Source: DATCLS01 sp035265325 (GTDB taxonomy: Bacteria; Actinomycetota; Acidimicrobiia; Acidimicrobiales; VFJN01). Taken from it: a DNA stretch of 64,000 nucleotides. The stretch is from assembly GCA_035265325.1 (NCBI GenBank), contig DATFOS010000154.1, positions 1 to 64,000 of the forward strand, given 5' to 3'. Of this stretch, positions 15,915 to 23,051 are shown piece by piece (position 1 is the stretch's first letter; each line of letters starts with the position of its first letter). Both the position numbers and the translations under genes were made by a program. A model generated the notes under the pieces. It saw nothing but the letters and a program-made list of their open reading frames with translations, searched no databases and was not told where the DNA came from.

Positions 15915-15933
15915 AGCGGGGGCTTCCCCCGCT
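15915..15933 (+). promoter_or_regulatory. Hairpin in the livK leader
   Basis: AGCGGGGG-CTT-CCCCCGCT, a perfect 8-bp stem about 28 nt upstream of the livK start, just before the ribosome site GGGAGA. It could be an attenuator or mRNA stabiliser. The rest of 15839-15961 shows no clear promoter. Confidence 0.35.
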
Positions 15934-15961
15934 CGCTCAGTTCCTGGACAGGGAGAATGAG

Positions 15962-17332
15962 ATGCGACACCACAGCCAGTGGTTGCGGCTGTCGGCGACC
16001 GTCGTCGGCCTCTCGTTGATCGCGGCCGCCTGTGGCGGCGACGACGACGACGAGGAGGCCAGCGACGACACCGGCACTGAGACCACGGAAGCTGGCGAGA
16101 CGACCGAATCGACCATCGACTACGGCGCCCTGGTCGAGCCGCCCCCGGAAGGTGCCGCCGAGCCGTCGTGCACCGGCGACTCGGACGGGGCCCTGTCGAT
16201 CGGCGCCCTGCTGCCCGAGACGGGCAACCTGAGCTTCCTCGGCCCGCCCATGGTTGCCGGCGCCCAGCTCGCGGTGGAGGAGATCAACGCCGCGGGCGGC
16301 GTGCTGGGCCAAGAGGTGGCCTACACCGGTGGTGACTCCGGCGACACTTCGACCGACATCGCCACGCAGACCGTCGACTCGCACCTGAACGCCGGCGTCG
16401 ACGTCATACTCGGTGCGGCCTCGTCGGGCGTGACCTTCACGGTGCTCGACGCCGCGACGGGTGCCTGCAAGATCGTGTTCTCGCCGGCCGCCACCTCGCC
16501 CGACTTCACCGTCGCCGAGGACGACGACCTGTTCTTCCGCACCGCTCCGTCGGACGTGCTGCAGGGCCGGGTCGCCGCCGACAACATCGTCAACGGTGGC
16601 AACGAGACCGTGGCCATCCTGGCCCTCGACGACCCGTACGGCCGGGGCCTGCTGGAGTTCACCCGTCGCCCCCTCGAGGAGGCGGGCGTCGAGGTGGTCG
16701 TCGAGACCATCTACGACCCGCAGGCACAGAACTTCGACGCCGAGGTGGAAGAGGTGGTGTCGGCCGACCCCGACGCCCTGCAGCTCATCGGCTTCGACGA
16801 GTCGGCCCGCATCCTGACGGCGCTGTTCGAGCAGGGGTTCTCGTCCGCCGAGGGTAAGAACATCTACCTGGTCGACGGCAACACGGGCAACGCGCTGGGT
16901 GAGCAGTTCGACCAGCCCGGCGTCCTCGAGGGCATCACGGGCACCGCCCCGCTCGCCGAGGTCACCCCCGAGTTCCAGGAGGCGCTGGTCGGCGTCAACC
17001 CCGGCCTCATCGACTTCCTGTACGGCCCCGAGACCTACGACGCCGTGACGATCACGGCGCTGGCGACGGAGCTGGCCGGGACCGACGAGCCGGCCGCCGT
17101 GGCCAGGGAGATCAACGGCGTCACCCGTGACGGCGAGGCCTGCACCACGTTCGTCCAGTGCCGCGACCTGATCGCCGGCGGGACGACCGACATCGACTAC
17201 GACGGCCCGTCGGGCCCGCAGTCGTTCAGCCAGGTGGGCGAGCCCACCGAGGCGACCATCGCCATCCAGACCTTCGGGCCGGACAACACCCTCTTGCCCG
17301 AGGAGACCGAGTACGTGGCCGCCAGCTTCTGA
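15962..17332 (+). CDS. Branched-chain amino-acid-type ABC transporter, substrate-binding lipoprotein
   Basis: 456 residues. Signal peptide with lipobox LIAAACGG (cysteine at about residue 23), then an acidic Asp/Glu/Thr linker to about residue 55. Residues about 65-440 form a periplasmic-binding-protein type I fold (LSIGALLPETGNLSFLGPPM; EEINAAGGVLGQEV). Such proteins capture amino acids, amides or urea outside the cell for the LivHMGF importer. It is convergent with livF and separated by a strong hairpin; unlike many liv loci it is not in the same operon. The ribosome site GGGAGAATGAG precedes ATG. Confidence 0.9.
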   Translation: MRHHSQWLRLSATVVGLSLIAAACGGDDDDEEASDDTGTETTEAGETTESTIDYGALVEPPPEGAAEPSCTGDSDGALSIGALLPETGNLSFLGPPMVAGAQLAVEEINAAGGVLGQEVAYTGGDSGDTSTDIATQTVDSHLNAGVDVILGAASSGVTFTVLDAATGACKIVFSPAATSPDFTVAEDDDLFFRTAPSDVLQGRVAADNIVNGGNETVAILALDDPYGRGLLEFTRRPLEEAGVEVVVETIYDPQAQNFDAEVEEVVSADPDALQLIGFDESARILTALFEQGFSSAEGKNIYLVDGNTGNALGEQFDQPGVLEGITGTAPLAEVTPEFQEALVGVNPGLIDFLYGPETYDAVTITALATELAGTDEPAAVAREINGVTRDGEACTTFVQCRDLIAGGTTDIDYDGPSGPQSFSQVGEPTEATIAIQTFGPDNTLLPEETEYVAASF

Positions 17333-17344
17333 GCACCACGCGAC

Positions 17345-17371
17345 GGGGGCCGGCCCGGTGGGCCGGCCCCC
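17345..17371. terminator. Bidirectional terminator between livK and livF
   Basis: GGGGGCCGGCCC-GGT-GGGCCGGCCCCC: a perfect 12-bp stem with a 3-nt loop, followed by TT on the plus strand. It lies 13 bases after the livK stop and 15 before the livF stop. Confidence 0.75.
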
Positions 17372-17385
17372 TTGCGCGTCCGGCG

Positions 17386-18204
17386 TCAGGTGGCCTGCTG
17401 GGCCAGCGTGCCGAGGTAGAGCTCGACGACCTTGGGGTCGCGCAGCAACGAGTCGCCGCTGTCGGTGTACGCGTTACGGCCCTGGTCCAAGACGTAGCCC
17501 CGGTCGCAGATCTGCAGGGCCCGGTTGGCGTTCTGCTCGACGATGATGATCGAGACGCCAAGCTCGTTGGTGCGCCGGCAGTTGATGAACACCTCGTCCT
17601 GCAGCGCCGGCGACAGGCCCGCCGACGGCTCGTCGAGCAGCAGCACCTGGGGGTCGGTCATCAGCGCCCTGGCCATGGCGAGCATCTGGCGCTCGCCCCC
17701 CGACAGCGAGCCGGCCCGCTGCTTCCGGCGCTCGGCCAGGCGGGGGAACATCTCGGTCACGTAGGCGAAACGCCGGTGGAACTGCTTGCCCTTGGCGTAC
17801 CCGCCGATCTCGAGGTTCTCCTCGATCGTCAGGCGAGGAAACACGTTGTCGCGCTGGGGCACGTAGCCGATGCCCTTGGCCACCAGTGCGTGGGCCTTGA
17901 CGCCCGTCACGTCCTCGCCGCGCAGCGTCACGGTCCCCGACCGGACGCTCACGAGCCCGAACAGCGCCTTGATCAGCGTGGACTTGCCAGCGCCGTTGGG
18001 ACCGATGACGCCGACCAGCTCGCCGTCCCACAGGTCGATGTTGGTCCCGTTGAGGATGTTGACCTCGGGGATGTACCCGGCGACGATCTCGGTCGCCTTG
18101 AGCAGGGGCCCCGTCCCGTCGCCGGCGGTCCCGGCCGTCCCGGGCCCCGTGGCGGTGGCCCCGGCGGGCCTGGCGGTACCAGCGGTGTCGGTGGTCTCGC
18201 TCAC
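17386..18204 (-). CDS. livF: Branched-chain amino-acid ABC transporter ATPase LivF
   Basis: 272 residues. Start GTG 18204 overlaps the livG stop (GTGA). An unusual N-terminal tail of about 35 Ala/Gly/Thr residues precedes the ATPase. Walker A GPNGAGKSTL, signature LSGGERQMLA, Walker B QVLLLDEPSAGLSP and switch histidine-region replacement IIIVEQNANRAL are all LivF-type (EQN instead of H). It hydrolyses ATP to power LivHM. Last gene of livH-livM-livG-livF. Confidence 0.94.
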   Translation of the reverse strand: MSETTDTAGTARPAGATATGPGTAGTAGDGTGPLLKATEIVAGYIPEVNILNGTNIDLWDGELVGVIGPNGAGKSTLIKALFGLVSVRSGTVTLRGEDVTGVKAHALVAKGIGYVPQRDNVFPRLTIEENLEIGGYAKGKQFHRRFAYVTEMFPRLAERRKQRAGSLSGGERQMLAMARALMTDPQVLLLDEPSAGLSPALQDEVFINCRRTNELGVSIIIVEQNANRALQICDRGYVLDQGRNAYTDSGDSLLRDPKVVELYLGTLAQQAT

Positions 18205-19124
18205 GATGCCTCCCCGGCCTCGGCCTCGACGGCCGCCTGGGCGGCGGCGAGCTGCCGGTCCTGCTCCGCCCGGTCGAGCGGTGTGGTGTGGTGCGCCCCG
18301 AGGTACGCGTCGATGACGCGGGTGTTGGTCACGATCGACCCGTGGCGGCCCTCGGCGATGATCTGGCCCTCGGCCATGACCACGACCCAGTCGCTGACCG
18401 TGCGGACGACGTCCATGTCGTGCTCGACGAACATGACCGTCAGCCCTTCCCGGCTGAGCTGGGTGACGTGGCCGATGATCGTCTGCGCCAGGGCGGGGTT
18501 CACGCCGGCCATCGGCTCGTCGAGCATGATGACCTGCGGTTCCGCCATGAGCGCCCGCGCCATCTCGAGCAGCTTGCGCTGCCCGCCGGAGAGCGTGCCG
18601 GCGAACTCGTCGCGCATGTGCGTGAGGTTGAAGCGGGCCAGTAGGGCCTCGGCCCGCTCCTCGTTCGCCTTCTCCTCTGCCGACCACAGCCCCCGGACGA
18701 GGGAACTCCAGAACTTCTCGCCCGTCTGGCCGGCGGCACCCAGCTTCATGTTCTCCATCACCGTCAGGCGGGAGAGGGCCTTGGTCAGCTGGAACGTGCG
18801 GACCACGCCGCGCCGGGCGACCTGGTGGGCGGCGAGGCCCCGCAGCGATCCGCCCTCGAACGACCAGTCGCCGCCGTCGACCTTGTCGAAGCCGGTGAGC
18901 AGGTTGAAGAACGTGGTCTTGCCGGCGCCGTTCGGTCCGATGAGGCCGGTCACGGCACCGCGCTGGACCTCGAGGTGGTCGACGTCGACGGCCGTGACGC
19001 CGCCGAAGCGCCGGACGACGCTGTCGGCGACGATGATCGGGTCATGTTTCGCCACGCCGATCTCCTCCGCCACGCCGGCGAAGAAGTCGGGCTTGGCCGC
19101 GGTGGTGGGGGTCGCGTCGCTCAT
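18201..19124 (-). CDS. livG: Branched-chain amino-acid ABC transporter ATPase LivG
   Basis: 307 residues from ATG 19124, which overlaps the livM stop (ATGA). Walker A GPNGAGKTTFF, LivG-specific VVRTFQLTKALSRLTVMEN, signature LSGGQRKLLEMAR, Walker B VIMLDEPMAGVNP and H-loop VMFVEHDMD. There are N-terminal (about 27 residues) and C-terminal (Ala/Glu-rich, about 30 residues) extensions beyond the usual domain. Partner of LivF. Confidence 0.95.
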   Translation of the reverse strand: MSDATPTTAAKPDFFAGVAEEIGVAKHDPIIVADSVVRRFGGVTAVDVDHLEVQRGAVTGLIGPNGAGKTTFFNLLTGFDKVDGGDWSFEGGSLRGLAAHQVARRGVVRTFQLTKALSRLTVMENMKLGAAGQTGEKFWSSLVRGLWSAEEKANEERAEALLARFNLTHMRDEFAGTLSGGQRKLLEMARALMAEPQVIMLDEPMAGVNPALAQTIIGHVTQLSREGLTVMFVEHDMDVVRTVSDWVVVMAEGQIIAEGRHGSIVTNTRVIDAYLGAHHTTPLDRAEQDRQLAAAQAAVEAEAGEAS

Positions 19125-20110
19125 CGGGACGTCAGCGCGATCTCGCGGCGGTCGCCGAAGATGCCCTGCGGTCGGAACACCATGAGCGCCACCAGGGCGA
19201 CGCCCACGAGCATGAGGCGGACCTGGCCCACCTGCCGCTCGTCGATGATCGACTCGGGCAGCCACCCGGCCCCGATGGCCTCGCGCAGGAAGGCGTCGGT
19301 GAACGCGAGCAGCGACCACAGGATGATCGAGCCGATGACCGGGCCCCACGTTCGCGCCGTCCCGCCGAGGATGAGCGCCACGTAGGCGTAGAAGGTCGTC
19401 GCCGTGCCGTAGTTGTCCGGCTGCACCGACTGGGCCGAGATGGCGTAGACCATGCCCGCCACGGCGCCGATCACACCGCCCACGATCAGGCTCTGCATCT
19501 TGTAGGCGACGACGTTCTTGCCCAGCGACCGGACGGCGTCCTCGTCCTCGCGGATGGACTTCACGACCCGGCCCCACGGGCTCCGCACCAGCAGCCAGAC
19601 GAAGCCGACGGCGGCGAGCACGAGCAGCCAGCCCACGATCCGCACCCAGAGCTGGCCGGCGCTGAAGTCGATGATCCCGAGGTCGGTGTCGCCGGACAGC
19701 GGGTTGACGCTGTAGAAGTCGTTGGCGAACTGGTTGATGCCGCTCGAGCCGCCGGTGTAGTCGTTGAACGTCTCGGAGCGGAAGGCCAGCCGCAGGATCT
19801 CGCCGGCGGCGATCGTCACGATGGCCAGGTAGTCGGCGCGCAGGCGCAGGGTCGGGATGCCCAACAGCAGCGCCAGCGCGACGGCGGCGAGGATGCCGAT
19901 CGGCATGGCGGCCCAGATCGACAGGTCGAGCTCGCGCACGCCGATGCCCACGCCGTAGGCCCCGACGGCCATGAAACCGACCTGGCCGAAGTTCAGCAGG
20001 CCGGTGTAGCCGAAGTGCAGGTTCAGCCCGATGGCGGCGAGGGCGTAGACGATGGCGTCACGCCCGATGGCCGCCTCGAGCGTGTTCTGGATGATCCGGG
20101 TCCAGTCCAT
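19121..20110 (-). CDS. livM: Branched-chain amino-acid ABC transporter permease LivM
   Basis: 329 residues with about eight to ten membrane segments. Conserved LNLHFGYTGLLNFGQVGFMAVGAY near the N-terminus and the cytoplasmic coupling motif SPWGRVVKSIREDEDAVRSLG that contacts the ATPases. ATG 20110 lies 12 nt after the livH stop. Forms the heterodimeric channel with LivH. Confidence 0.94.
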   Translation of the reverse strand: MDWTRIIQNTLEAAIGRDAIVYALAAIGLNLHFGYTGLLNFGQVGFMAVGAYGVGIGVRELDLSIWAAMPIGILAAVALALLLGIPTLRLRADYLAIVTIAAGEILRLAFRSETFNDYTGGSSGINQFANDFYSVNPLSGDTDLGIIDFSAGQLWVRIVGWLLVLAAVGFVWLLVRSPWGRVVKSIREDEDAVRSLGKNVVAYKMQSLIVGGVIGAVAGMVYAISAQSVQPDNYGTATTFYAYVALILGGTARTWGPVIGSIILWSLLAFTDAFLREAIGAGWLPESIIDERQVGQVRLMLVGVALVALMVFRPQGIFGDRREIALTSR

Positions 20111-20122
20111 GTCGTGGCGCCC

Positions 20123-21490
20123 TTATCCGACGCGCTCGGCCTGGCCGAGGATGCCCTGCGGACGGACGAGGAGGATGAGGGCCAAGACGAGTAGCGCTCC
20201 CACGTTCTTGAGTTCGAAGGGGACCCAGAGCGTCGACACCTGCACGAGGATGCCGACGATGAGGCTGCCCAGGAGGGCGCCGTAGGCGGTGCCCAGGCCA
20301 CCCAGCGTCGTGCCGGCGAACATCAGGAGCAGCAGGCTGAAGCCCATGTCCCAGCTGATCTGCTCGGCCAGGCCGAGCAGCACCCCGCCGAGGGCGGCGA
20401 GGCCGAAGCCGACCGCCCAGACCACGCCGACGATCCGCTCGACGTCCACGCCGGACGACTCGGCGAGCTCGGGGTCGTCGGCCACGGCACGCATGGCCTT
20501 ACCGAGGCGGGTCTTCTGCAGGAACAGGGCCACGCCGATGAGGACGATCGTGGCGATGATGATCGTCGCCACGTCACGGGGGACGATCGAGATCGGGCCC
20601 CAGTCGTACCGGTTGAACTGCAGCGCGTAGTCGCCGAAGGGCCGGCGGCGCCCGCCGAACTGGAAGTTGTAGATGTAGCGGATGAGCAGGCCGAGGCCGA
20701 TCGTCGTGACCAGCATGGCGATGAGGCCCGTGCCCCGGCGGGACAGCGGCCGCCAGAAGATGCGGTCGATCACGAAGCCGGCGACGACCGAGATGGCGAT
20801 GGCCAACGGGGCGGCGATCAGCAGGTGCCAACCGATCGTCACGTTGAAGATGTAGGCGACCATGGCGCCGAACGTGACCATCTCGCCGTGGGCGAAGTTG
20901 ACGAGGCCCGTCGTGCCGAAGATCAGCGAGAGGCCGATGGCGCAGATGGCGATCGTGAGGCCGTAGCGGATGCCCTCGACGAAGAGGCTCATGAACCGGT
21001 CGATGTCGGAGCGGCCGCTGCCCTCGTCGCCGAAGCCGGCGTCGAGGCGGAACAGCACCGCCCGGGACTGGCCGGTCGCCAGCGTCACGCCGAGCGTGGC
21101 GTTGCCGCCCTCGCGCAGCTCGACGCCCTCGGGCAGGCTCTCGGCGTCGATCGTGGTGCTGTACTGCCCCGGGCCGGGGACGACGACCTCGAAGAAGCCC
21201 TCGTCGTCGGTCTCGGTCGTCTCCTCGAACGAGCCGTCGGCCGAACGGACGGTGACCTCGAGGCCTTCGACCGGGACGTCCTCCCCGTCCTCACCCTCGT
21301 AGTCGAGCGTGCCCCGCAGGCTCGAGGACTCACCGTCGTCGGCCGGGGCCGTCGTTGCCGTGGTGGCGCCGGCTGTCGTGGCCGTCGTCGCCGGCGGGGC
21401 GGTCGTCGGGGACGGTTCCTGCCCCCCGGCCGGACCGCCGAGCATCACGACGCCCACCACGGCCAGGAGCGCCAGGACCACCTTCTGCAT
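20123..21490 (-). CDS. livH: LivH permease with N-terminal signal peptide and Ig-like extracytoplasmic domain
   Basis: 455 residues from ATG 21490, chosen because GGGAG lies 5 nt before it; an in-frame ATG at 21502 has no ribosome site. Residues 1-25 are a signal peptide (KVVLALLAVVGVVMLGGPAG). A Thr/Ala/Pro linker follows, then at about 55-145 a carboxypeptidase-regulatory/CNA-B-like beta domain (VPVEGLEVTVRSADGSFEET; DDEGFFEVVVPGPGQYSTTI). The permease starts near 165 (RYGLTIAICAIGLSLIFGTT, NFAHGEMVTFGAM) with the coupling motif QKTRLGKAMRAVADDPELAE. Normal LivH is about 290-300 residues, so the first 160 are an addition. Confidence 0.9.
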   Translation of the reverse strand: MQKVVLALLAVVGVVMLGGPAGGQEPSPTTAPPATTATTAGATTATTAPADDGESSSLRGTLDYEGEDGEDVPVEGLEVTVRSADGSFEETTETDDEGFFEVVVPGPGQYSTTIDAESLPEGVELREGGNATLGVTLATGQSRAVLFRLDAGFGDEGSGRSDIDRFMSLFVEGIRYGLTIAICAIGLSLIFGTTGLVNFAHGEMVTFGAMVAYIFNVTIGWHLLIAAPLAIAISVVAGFVIDRIFWRPLSRRGTGLIAMLVTTIGLGLLIRYIYNFQFGGRRRPFGDYALQFNRYDWGPISIVPRDVATIIIATIVLIGVALFLQKTRLGKAMRAVADDPELAESSGVDVERIVGVVWAVGFGLAALGGVLLGLAEQISWDMGFSLLLLMFAGTTLGGLGTAYGALLGSLIVGILVQVSTLWVPFELKNVGALLVLALILLVRPQGILGQAERVG

Positions 21491-21512
21491 GCGGACTCCC
21501 ATAAGCGGCGTG

Positions 21513-21518
21513 AGTGTA
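21513..21518 (-). promoter_or_regulatory. Possible -10 box TACACT of the livHMGF operon
   Basis: Minus-strand TACACT 22 nt upstream of ATG 21490, with AGTTGC 17 nt further upstream as a weak -35. The rest of 21519-21625 shows nothing clear. Confidence 0.35.
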
Positions 21519-21625
21519 CGGCGTTCGTCGGACGCGCAACTGATTATCACGGAGCGGCAGGGCCTGTTAACGGATCCGTCACCGATCGGCGGGGATCGCC
21601 CGCGATCCGGCCAGCGATCGGCCCG

Positions 21626-22312
21626 TCAGGAGTGCACGCCGACGGCGGCGAGGACCTCGTCCAGCGAGCCCACCATGCCGGTCACGAACGGGCCGAACTC
21701 GGCGAAGCGGGCGGACGCCTCGTCGTAGCGCATCGTGTAGACGGTCGCCTTGAGGTCGTCGGGATGGACGCCGAACAGCGTCACCCCCCACTCGTAGTCG
21801 TCGAGGCCGGTCGAGCCCGTGACCAGCTGGAGCACGCGCCCGGCGAAGTTCCGCCCCGAGCGCCCGTGCTCCATCATGAGCCGCTCGCGCTCCTCGTAGG
21901 GCTGCTCGTACCAGTTCTGGTCCCGCGTCCGCCGCTTGGACATGGGGTAGAAGCAGAACGCCGGCTTCCCCTCGGGCGGCAGCTGCGGGTACAGCCGGGG
22001 CCGCTTGCGCTCCTCCGGCATGCCCTGGGCGTACTCGGACACCTCGGTGAGCGACACGTAGCTGTCGACGACCTCGAGCCCCGCCGCCGCGACCTCGGTC
22101 TGGAACCGGCGCAGGCGCCACAGGTCGGGGCCGAGGGCGAGGAAGCAGACGTCGCCCTTGTGCCCCACCAGCGCCACGGGGACGACCTGGTGCTCGTCGG
22201 CCTCCAGGCCCTTGACGGCGGCGGCCACGGCCGTGGCGTCGGCCAGCGGGGTGACGGCACAGACCAGGTGGACGACGTTCCAGCCGACGCTGGGCGTGAG
22301 GGGCTGGGCCAT
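21626..22312 (-). CDS. hemQ: Coproheme decarboxylase HemQ (chlorite-dismutase family)
   Basis: 228 residues, family length. Landmarks: FYPMSKRRTRDQNWYEQPYE, RLMMEHGRSGRNFAGRV with the heme-ligand histidine region, and TGSTGLDDYEWGVTLFG. HemQ (also ChdC) completes heme b in the coproporphyrin-dependent pathway of monoderm bacteria by decarboxylating coproheme with H2O2. The chlorite-degrading arginine context is absent, in keeping with HemQ. ATG 22312 has TAGCCT 7 nt upstream and no Shine-Dalgarno. No other heme gene is near. Confidence 0.93.
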   Translation of the reverse strand: MAQPLTPSVGWNVVHLVCAVTPLADATAVAAAVKGLEADEHQVVPVALVGHKGDVCFLALGPDLWRLRRFQTEVAAAGLEVVDSYVSLTEVSEYAQGMPEERKRPRLYPQLPPEGKPAFCFYPMSKRRTRDQNWYEQPYEERERLMMEHGRSGRNFAGRVLQLVTGSTGLDDYEWGVTLFGVHPDDLKATVYTMRYDEASARFAEFGPFVTGMVGSLDEVLAAVGVHS

Positions 22313-22319
22313 GGGGCCG

Positions 22320-22325
22320 AGGCTA
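22320..22325 (-). promoter_or_regulatory. -10 hexamer TAGCCT, leaderless hemQ
   Basis: Minus-strand TAGCCT, CGGCCCC, ATG 22312. The 7-nt gap implies a leaderless mRNA. The divergent lipoprotein gene has only a poorer GACACT six bases before its ATG. Confidence 0.45.
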
Positions 22326-22344
22326 CCGGCGCGACACTGGGGAC

Positions 22345-22995
22345 ATGACCGTCCGTGCCCGCCACGCGGCCGCGATGACCGTTGCCCTCGCCCTCGCCGC
22401 GGTCCCCGCCTGTGGGGACGACGAGCCGATCGCCGCCGACCGTCCTGCCGAGGTCGCCGACAGCGTCTGCACGCTGCTGCGGGACTGGAACAACGACCTG
22501 AGCGGGATCATGAACGCCACCTCCCGCTCGATCACCGACGACGATGACGCCACGACGGCGAACGGGGTCCTGCTCGACGGGTTCGATGAGATGGTCGCCG
22601 CCGCCGAGGCCCACGTCGACGAGGTCGACGACCTCGACCTCCCGCCGGTGCCCGACCGCGCCCGCATCCTTGCCACGCTGCGGGCGAGCGCCCAGGCGTC
22701 GGTCGACGTCCTCACCGAGGCCCGGCCCGACCTGGAGGAGCTGCCGCCGATCGGCGTCCCCGAGCAGGGCTGGGCGTTGAGCGGGGCGTTCCTCGTCTAC
22801 GAACGGGCCACCTCGGCGATGCGTCCCCAGGCCGCCGAGTGGGACGAGGAGCTGCGCCGGGCCATCGCCGAGGACGAGGGGTGCGACTTCGTGATCCAGC
22901 CCACCTCCCACGTCGCCGACCGCTCGGCCGGCCGGGCCGAGGAGGGGCTCACCGCCGACGACACCAGCGAGGACCGGGCCGGCTCGGGGGACTGA
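22345..22995 (+). CDS. Predicted lipoprotein of unknown function
   Basis: 216 residues. Signal peptide with lipobox AAVPACGD (cysteine at about residue 23). The mature part is acidic and mostly helical, with one further conserved-looking cysteine pair (DSVCTLLRDWNNDLSGIMNA and EGCDFVIQP). An acidic, disordered tail ends it. I recognise no family. It faces the FtsH-like gene across a strong hairpin. Confidence 0.7.
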   Translation: MTVRARHAAAMTVALALAAVPACGDDEPIAADRPAEVADSVCTLLRDWNNDLSGIMNATSRSITDDDDATTANGVLLDGFDEMVAAAEAHVDEVDDLDLPPVPDRARILATLRASAQASVDVLTEARPDLEELPPIGVPEQGWALSGAFLVYERATSAMRPQAAEWDEELRRAIAEDEGCDFVIQPTSHVADRSAGRAEEGLTADDTSEDRAGSGD

Positions 22996-23007
22996 GGCCG
23001 GGCGCGT

Positions 23008-23035
23008 CACGGGCGGGGCCGCAGCCCCGCCCGTG
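23008..23035. terminator. Bidirectional terminator
   Basis: CACGGGCGGGGC-CGCA-GCCCCGCCCGTG, a perfect 12-bp stem between the convergent lipoprotein and FtsH-like genes. No U-tract on either side. Confidence 0.7.
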
Positions 23036-23051
23036 GACGAACCTCGACGGC

